The position numbers were made by a program, and so were the translations under genes. Below, piece after piece: positions 58,465-64,000 of a stretch of DNA of 64,000 nucleotides. Position 1 is the stretch's first letter. The number at the start of each line of letters is the position of its first letter. The notes beneath the pieces were generated by a model that worked only from the letters and a program-made list of their open reading frames with translations, made no database searches and was not told where the DNA came from. The DNA comes from Pseudomonadota bacterium. GTDB lineage: Bacteria; Pseudomonadota; Gammaproteobacteria; Burkholderiales; JABEVD01. The stretch lies in contig JAJZRS010000003.1 in the NCBI GenBank assembly GCA_021802545.1, forward strand, positions 62,001 to 126,000, given 5' to 3'.

Positions 58465-59334
58465 ATGAAGCGCGTCTTCCTATTCCTGCTCACCAATCTC
58501 GCCGTATTGCTCGTCCTGTCTCTTGCGGTAAAGGCATTCGGCATCGAGCCCTATCTTCATGCAAGCGGAACGAGTCCCGAGGGGCTGCTCGTTTTCGCGG
58601 CATTCATCGGTTTCGGCGGATCGTTCATCTCTCTCGCCCTGTCGAAGCGCATGGCCATGATGTCCGTCGGCGCAAAAGTGATTTCCGAGCCCAGGACGCC
58701 CGAGGAATTCTGGCTGATCGAGACGGTGAGGCAGCATGCGCAGCGGGCGAAAATCGGCATGCCCGAAGTCGCGATCTACGATTCTGTTGACGCGAATGCA
58801 TTCGCCACGGGAATGAGCCGGAATTCGTCACTGGTGGCGGTCTCGACCGGCCTGCTTTCGAGCATGACAAGGATTGAGGCGGAGGCTGTCCTGGGGCACG
58901 AGATCACGCATGTTTCAAACGGGGACATGGTCACCATGGCGCTCATCCAGGGAGTGGTGAACACCTTCGTCATCTTTCTCTCCCGTGTGATCGGCCAGCT
59001 TGTCGACAAGGCGGTCTTCAGGACAGAGCGCGGAAACGGCCCGGCCTTCTATATCGCCATGATCGTCTCGGAACTTGTCCTCGGGATACTCGCGACCCTC
59101 ATCGTGCTCTGGTTCTCCAGGCGCAGGGAATTCAGGGCGGATGCGGGAGGCGCGCATCTTTCCGGGAAAGAAAACATGATTTCCGCATTGAGGCGGCTGG
59201 AAACCCTGCATCCTCCTTCCCTGCCCGAAAAAATGGCCGCATTCGGCATTTCAGGCAGCACGGGAATGGGGATTGCACGCCTTTTCATGACCCATCCGCC
59301 CATAGAAGAGCGGATCGCTGCCCTGGAACGCTAG
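58465..59334 (+). CDS. htpX: Membrane zinc metalloprotease HtpX
   Basis: A 289-residue inner-membrane protease that degrades misfolded membrane proteins together with FtsH. Two N-terminal helices are followed by the zinc site HEITH (VLGHEITHVSNGDMV, about residues 139-153), two more helices, and the third ligand region in EFRADAGGAHLSG. The C-terminal HPPIEERIAALE is typical. GGAGG lies before the ATG. Confidence 0.96.
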   Translation: MKRVFLFLLTNLAVLLVLSLAVKAFGIEPYLHASGTSPEGLLVFAAFIGFGGSFISLALSKRMAMMSVGAKVISEPRTPEEFWLIETVRQHAQRAKIGMPEVAIYDSVDANAFATGMSRNSSLVAVSTGLLSSMTRIEAEAVLGHEITHVSNGDMVTMALIQGVVNTFVIFLSRVIGQLVDKAVFRTERGNGPAFYIAMIVSELVLGILATLIVLWFSRRREFRADAGGAHLSGKENMISALRRLETLHPPSLPEKMAAFGISGSTGMGIARLFMTHPPIEERIAALER

Positions 59335-59681
59335 ATGCCTTCGAGATAGAGCCAGGCCCCGTCATCGAAAACGAAGCGGCTGTTCTCGTGCAAGCGGTAG
59401 GCCTTTCCGTTCACCTTGTATCGCGCGACGAATTCGACGGTGTCTTGAGTGCAAGCCTTCACTTCCAGTCCTATCCACTTGAGCCCTTCGAATTCGATGC
59501 CGCCCGGCCTCGTCGAAGGGTGCCAGGTTTCGAGGAGATAGGATTCCAGCCTGAGGCAATATGCGCTGTAGCGGGAGCGCATCAACGATTCCGCGTCGGG
59601 CGCTTTTTTCCCGGAATGGTACATTCCGCAGCAGGAATCGTAATCCAGGGGTTTTCCGCAAGGGCATTTCATGCGGTACAT
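59331..59681 (-). CDS. YchJ-family SEC-C motif protein (UPF0225)
   Basis: A 116-residue protein with an N-terminal zinc-binding SEC-C motif (CPCGKPLDYDSCCG, ligands Cys/Cys/Cys-Cys) and the YchJ domain with LMRSRYSAYCLRLESYLLETWHPSTRP. Two starts are possible (59681 and 59672). Homologues are widespread; a substrate-handling role linked to SecA-like zinc motifs is suggested but not established. It shares its TAG stop with htpX in a CTAG. Confidence 0.88.
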   Translation of the reverse strand: MYRMKCPCGKPLDYDSCCGMYHSGKKAPDAESLMRSRYSAYCLRLESYLLETWHPSTRPGGIEFEGLKWIGLEVKACTQDTVEFVARYKVNGKAYRLHENSRFVFDDGAWLYLEGI

Positions 59682-59792
59682 TGTAACTCAGGGGAGATCC
59701 TCGAGGTAAACAGGAAGACTGCGGGCCGATCGAGATTGCAAAGGGTCGGGTAAACTATGATTGGATCATGCGGAATGGAAACCAGCTGAACA

Positions 59793-60812
59793 TTAAATAT
59801 TTCGATCTGCGCCGGGACCAGGACGAGCCTCAACCTGATCGAAGGATCATCCATGGTCTTCGTCAAGGGTGCGGTGGAGACTGTCCTCGACATGTGCGCG
59901 AAGATGGAAACGGAAGAGGGGGATGTTCCACTGGATGCGGAAAACGCGAAAACCCTGGCGAAGACTTCGATCAATGCATGCAAACGGGCCGGAGTCAGGG
60001 GCGTCATGGTCACCGGGAACCATTCTGCGACGGCATTTTCCGTGGCACAGGAGAACGGGCTCGCGGAAAAATTCGAGGAAGTCGCGACAGGAGCGGATCT
60101 GAACGAAGCCAGGCTGGAAGGGGAGGCGATATTCGATTCGCTCTGCTCGAGGACGCTCGTCTTCTCCAGGGTCGACGCAGGGCAGAAGCTGCAGATCGTC
60201 AATTCGCTCCAGAGAAAGGGGCATTTCGTCGCAGTGACGGGGGACGGGGTCAATGATGCGCCCGCATTGCGCGCAGCCCATGTCGGGATCGCGATGGGGA
60301 AAAACGGAACGGACGTCGCCAGGGAGACGGCCGGGCTCGTTCTCACCGACGACAATTTTGCCTCCATCGTCGCAGGCATCGAGGAAGGGCGTGTCGCCTA
60401 TTCCAACATCCGCAAGGTGATCTTCCTCCTGCTTTCCGCGGTGCTGATCGGGGGAGTTTCCTTCAGCACCTACCTATGGCTTCTCCACCATGGATATGGG
60501 CAAATCGAGGCGAACAACATCATCCTGCTGCTCATGGTGCTGTTCGAAAACATGCAGGCATTCAACAGCCGCTCAGAGTCGCTTTCGGTCTTCAACCATG
60601 ATCCTTTCAAGAACAGGCTGCTGTTGTTCGGCACGCTGGGCGCCCAGGCGATTCATATTCTGGCCAAGTACACCCTGCCGGGAATTCTTCATGTCCGGCC
60701 GGTTTCCTTCTCGACATGGCTCGCCCTGCTTGCGCTTTCCCTGCTCCTGCTTGCCGCGATGGAAGGCTTCAAGCGGTACAGGCGCGCAATTTCGATAACT
60801 GGGATAGAATAG
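59793..60812 (+). pseudogene. Decayed cation-transporting P-type ATPase
   Basis: A remnant of a P2-type cation ATPase. The open frame starts inside the nucleotide-binding domain (MVFVKGAVETVLDMC, family KGAPE), with homologous-looking residues continuing upstream in frame (SLNLIEGSS). All of the N-terminal membrane helices, the actuator domain and the phosphorylation motif DKTGT are missing. About 60-80 residues are also absent between LAKTS and INACKRAG, and the TGDH motif reads TGNH. The hinge VTGDGVNDAPAL and the C-terminal membrane helices are intact. It cannot form a phosphoenzyme, so transport is not expected. Confidence 0.82.
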
Positions 60813-60836
60813 ATCCAATCCCCAGGGAGCGGAACC

Positions 60837-63509
60837 TTGCCACCTCAATCCCAATTCAAGAAGCAGCCGCCTGGCATGTCTTTCCTGCCCTGGCTGGTGC
60901 TCGCGTTCTCCCTTTCCGTCACCTTTATTGCCTGGAAGCAGACAATGCTTCTTTCGGATGAGCGCGCATCCGACGATTTCGAACTCCAGGCGAAGGAAAT
61001 CGGCGCCGGCATCGTGAGCCGGCTCAATACCTACAGGCAGGTGCTCAGAGGGGGAAGGGGTCTTTTCGCCGCATCGAAGCTCGTGGAAAGAGATGAGTGG
61101 CGCACCTACGTCGATTCGCTTGGCCTGCAGGAGAATTATCCGGGCATCCTCGGCGTGGGCTATGCCGTCGTCATTCCCCCCGATAAGCTGGCAAGCCATG
61201 TCGCTTCGATACGCAGCGAAGGGTTTCCCGGGTATGCCGTCCATCCGGAAGGAAAGCGGGATATCTATACTTCCATCGTCTATCTCGAACCCTTCAGCGC
61301 CATGAACCAGCGCGCTTTCGGCTACGACATGTGGTCCGAGCCAGTAAGGCGGGAGGCAATGAGCCGGGCAACGGACACCGGCGTCGCCGCTATGTCCGGA
61401 AAGGTCCTGCTGGTCCAGGAAGCAGGGAAGGATGTCCAGTCAGGTTTTCTTATTTACCTCCCGATCTACCGGAACGGCTTGCCCCACAATTCAGTGGAGG
61501 AAAGAAGGAAAGCGCTGATTGGTTGGGTGTACAGCCCTTTCCGGATGGACGACTTGATGCGGGGGATACTCGGGGAGAGGGAACAGGAATTCGACATCGA
61601 GATCTTCGACGGCAAAGACATGCAGGATTCGAGCAGAATGTTCGACAGCTTCCCCAGGCTCGCGCATGCCCGCTTCACTTCGATACGCGAGATCGAGGTG
61701 TCCGGGCGGACATGGACCGTCGAGGTTGCCTCCCTTCCCGGTTTCGAATCCAAGATAGACAGGGGCAGGCAGTACGCGACGGCGGCAGGCGGCATCGCCA
61801 TCAGCCTGCTGCTTTTCATGCTTTCCTGGCTTCTCGTCCACGGCAGAAACCGCGCCCTCAAACTTGCAGCAGAAATGAACAGGGAGCTGATCGAAAGCGA
61901 ATACCGTTTCAGGACCCTGTACGAGAAAGTGCCTGCTGGCGTGGTTTCGGTCGATATCGATACCGGACTCATCGTTCAGGCGAATCCGAAATTCCAGGCC
62001 ATGACGGGTTATGGAGAAGATGATCTGAAAAAAATGAGGCCTGTCGACTTGACCTATCCGGAAGACCGACAGGAGACGGTTGAAAACCTAAGCAAACTGG
62101 GAAGGGGCGAATCGGAAGGATTTCATATCGAGAAGCGCTTCGTAAGGCGGGATGGCAGCGTTTTCTGGGCCGACATCATCGTTTCCATTTTGCGCAACGA
62201 AGCGGACAAGAGCGTCAGGACCATCGCCATCGTGGCCGACATCGAAGAAAGGAAACGCTGGGAGGCTGCGCTCAAGGCGAGCGAGCAGCGCCTGCAGGAA
62301 ATCGTCGATCTGATGCCCGTTTCGTTGTACATCAAGGACGAGTCGAGCAAGATCATGCTGATGAACCGGGCGTGCGAGGAACAGTGGGGGGTTTCCTTTT
62401 CCGAGGTCAAGGGCACGGACGGCAGCGGGTTCTTTCCTCCTGAGCAGGTCGACCGATTCGTGGAGACGGGGGCCGAGGTTTTCGCCGGAAAGGTTCCAGT
62501 CGACTTCGAGGAGGTGTTCTGGAATGCGCGCCTGAAAATGAGCAGGATTGTCCATGTTTACAGAAAACCGATCTACGACGAGGAAGGCAAGCCGCTCTAT
62601 CTCATCGGCATCATGACCGACGTGACAGAACAAAAGGAGAAGGAAGAGGAAATCAGCCTCGCCGCGACAGTCTTCGATATCATAGACGAAGCCATCCTGA
62701 TCACCGACCCCGAGAACAGGATTCTGAGAGTGAATCCTTCCTTCACTGCAATCACAGGCTACAGGCCGGATGAAGCGATCGGCAGGAATCCCCACATGCT
62801 GTCTTCAGGAAAGCACGACGAGGCATTCTACAACGCTCTCTGGGGGGAGCTGGGGGCAACGGGCGCGTGGCGGGGCGAGATGTGGAACCGCAGAAAGAGC
62901 GGCGAAATATACGTTGAATGGCTCACCATCAAGACCCTCAAGGATGACAAGGGAAGGGTCAGGCACAATGTCGCCGTCTTCACGGACATCACCCAAAGAA
63001 GGGAGGATGACGAGCGGGCAAGGCATCTTGCCTATTACGATATACTCACCGACCTGCCCAACCGGGCGCTGTTCGCCGATCGCCTGCAACAATCGCTTTC
63101 CCAGGCCAGGCGGGAAGGGGGCAAGCTTGCCGTCCTGTTCATCGACCTGAACAAATTCAAACCGATCAACGACGCGCACGGTCACGACGTCGGAGATATG
63201 CTGCTCAGGGAGGTTGCATCGAGGCTCACGTCATGCGTCAGGGAATCCGACACCGTCTCCCGTCTGGGCGGTGACGAGTTCGTCGTCCTGCTTCACCAGA
63301 TCGAGGCATTCGAAGACGCTGAAAATGTCGCCAGCAAGGTCCGAACCGAGATTGCGAAGCCTTTCGAGATCTCCGGGCTCGAGCTTTCCGTTTCGGCCAG
63401 CGTAGGCGTCGCGGTCTACCCGGGTCACGGCGAGACCGGGGAGGCGCTCATGAAGCATGCGGACGAAGCCATGTATGCTGCAAAAAGCGCCGGAGGCGTC
63501 GCGCGCTAG
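60837..63509 (+). CDS. CHASE-PAS-PAS-PAS-GGDEF diguanylate cyclase
   Basis: An 890-residue membrane sensor that makes c-di-GMP. The TTG start is preceded by GGGAGCGG. Order: membrane helix (about 20-38), periplasmic CHASE domain (about 60-290), second helix (about 312-335), three PAS domains (about 345-465, 475-595, 605-725) and a GGDEF domain (about 730-890). The active-site GGDEF is at 811-815, and the inhibitory I-site RESD (802-805) lies five residues upstream, so product feedback is expected. No EAL domain follows. Ends in a CTAG shared with hemF. Confidence 0.94.
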   Translation: MPPQSQFKKQPPGMSFLPWLVLAFSLSVTFIAWKQTMLLSDERASDDFELQAKEIGAGIVSRLNTYRQVLRGGRGLFAASKLVERDEWRTYVDSLGLQENYPGILGVGYAVVIPPDKLASHVASIRSEGFPGYAVHPEGKRDIYTSIVYLEPFSAMNQRAFGYDMWSEPVRREAMSRATDTGVAAMSGKVLLVQEAGKDVQSGFLIYLPIYRNGLPHNSVEERRKALIGWVYSPFRMDDLMRGILGEREQEFDIEIFDGKDMQDSSRMFDSFPRLAHARFTSIREIEVSGRTWTVEVASLPGFESKIDRGRQYATAAGGIAISLLLFMLSWLLVHGRNRALKLAAEMNRELIESEYRFRTLYEKVPAGVVSVDIDTGLIVQANPKFQAMTGYGEDDLKKMRPVDLTYPEDRQETVENLSKLGRGESEGFHIEKRFVRRDGSVFWADIIVSILRNEADKSVRTIAIVADIEERKRWEAALKASEQRLQEIVDLMPVSLYIKDESSKIMLMNRACEEQWGVSFSEVKGTDGSGFFPPEQVDRFVETGAEVFAGKVPVDFEEVFWNARLKMSRIVHVYRKPIYDEEGKPLYLIGIMTDVTEQKEKEEEISLAATVFDIIDEAILITDPENRILRVNPSFTAITGYRPDEAIGRNPHMLSSGKHDEAFYNALWGELGATGAWRGEMWNRRKSGEIYVEWLTIKTLKDDKGRVRHNVAVFTDITQRREDDERARHLAYYDILTDLPNRALFADRLQQSLSQARREGGKLAVLFIDLNKFKPINDAHGHDVGDMLLREVASRLTSCVRESDTVSRLGGDEFVVLLHQIEAFEDAENVASKVRTEIAKPFEISGLELSVSASVGVAVYPGHGETGEALMKHADEAMYAAKSAGGVAR

Positions 63510-64000
63510 AGCCAGTCGCGGCCGATGATGAAGTCCGTGTAGAGCTTTTCCTCCGGGCTTCCCTTTTCGGGATGCCAGTCGTAGCGCCATTTCACGATGG
63601 GCGGGAGGGACATCAGGATCGATTCGGTTCTTCCCCCCGATTGCAGGCCGAACAGCGTTCCCCTGTCGAAAACGAGGTTGAATTCCACGTAGCGGCCGCG
63701 CCTGTAAGCCTGGAAGTCTCGCTCGCGCTCGCCGTATGGCGTATCCATGCGCCTCTCCAGGATGGGCACGTAGGCCGGCAGGAAATGGTCTCCAACGCTC
63801 TCCGTCAGGTTGAAGCAGGTTTCGAAATCAGGCTGGTTCATGTCGTCAAAGAAGATGCCGCCCACGCCCCTGGGTTCGTTCCTGTGCTTGAGATAGAAAT
63901 AGTCGTCGCACCATTTCTTGAATTCGGGATGATATTGCGAGCCGAAAGGCTGCAGCGCGTTCCTGCAGGTCTGGTGGAAATGGATGGCGTCTTCCTCGAA
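63506..64000 (-). CDS. hemF: Aerobic coproporphyrinogen III oxidase (5' end missing)
   Basis: The C-terminal 164 codons of HemF, which converts coproporphyrinogen III to protoporphyrinogen IX with O2. HFHQTCRN (metal-binding His), [18 protein letters not shown] and [24 protein letters not shown] are family signatures, and it ends [17 protein letters not shown]. The frame continues past the window edge. Confidence 0.96.
   Translation of the reverse strand, partial: FEEDAIHFHQTCRNALQPFGSQYHPEFKKWCDDYFYLKHRNEPRGVGGIFFDDMNQPDFETCFNLTESVGDHFLPAYVPILERRMDTPYGERERDFQAYRRGRYVEFNLVFDRGTLFGLQSGGRTESILMSLPPIVKWRYDWHPEKGSPEEKLYTDFIIGRDWL

Overview
The window looks like chromosomal DNA of a betaproteobacterium, probably close to the Nitrosomonadales / Gallionellaceae. 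This rests on gene order and protein types: pilMNOPQ-aroK-aroB-dgt-gltBD-hemE in one direction, and TPR lipoprotein-lolB-ispE-tRNA-Gln-prs-rplY-pth followed by ychF. The genus is inference and is not named. Genes are packed tightly, mostly with 1-4 nt ATGA/GTGA/TAATG overlaps. No insertion sequence, prophage, CRISPR array or rRNA operon was seen.

Layout. 1-7115: end of a ParA-type ATPase gene converging on a minus-strand run argS, SPOR-domain protein, two tandem DsbA-like oxidoreductases and an SDR dehydrogenase, preceded by priA. 7116-7419: AT-rich gene-free stretch. 7420-22293: long minus-strand block pilM-N-O-P-Q, aroK, aroB, dgt, gltB, gltD, hemE, diverging from ponA. 22443-27302: ponA, a small conserved protein and an Ig-repeat lipoprotein. 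27371-31830: thiD, thiE, hemL, engB and hemB. 31881-38417: rubredoxin and gloA, converging on ychF, surA, pdxA, rsmA and pldA; an HDOD protein lies upstream of ychF. 38506-44043: a small acidic protein gene facing pth, then rplY, prs, tRNA-Gln, ispE, lolB and a TPR lipoprotein. 44147-49558: a GldA/F/G-like ABC transporter cluster running into mutM, arfB and a periplasmic metallo-beta-lactamase-fold protein. 49555-55024: thrB, a DUF2782 protein and a LOG protein, diverging from polA and two small unknown genes. 55025-57605: a looser accessory stretch with a DUF2934 protein, two small helical proteins, striking inverted repeats and an AraC-alkyltransferase fusion. 57606-64000: cNMP-DUF1003 protein, htpX, YchJ-type protein, a decayed P-type ATPase, a CHASE-PAS-GGDEF diguanylate cyclase and the 3' part of hemF.

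Functional themes: type IV pilus assembly (pilMNOPQ); envelope biogenesis (ponA, surA, lolB, pldA, dsbA, htpX); heme synthesis from four dispersed genes (hemL, hemB, hemE, hemF); glutamate synthesis (gltBD); shikimate pathway (aroKB); cofactor synthesis (thiD/E, pdxA, ispE, prs); translation (argS, pth, rplY, arfB, rsmA); and replication/repair (polA, priA, mutM, the Ada-like protein).

Most notable points: a DsbA paralogue readable only from a CTG start; a PolA whose three proofreading aspartates are replaced; a truncated and internally deleted P-type ATPase; a 33-bp perfect palindrome at 56382-56414; four convergent gene pairs that share a single CTAG as both stop codons; and an ABC transporter cluster between the TPR gene and mutM.
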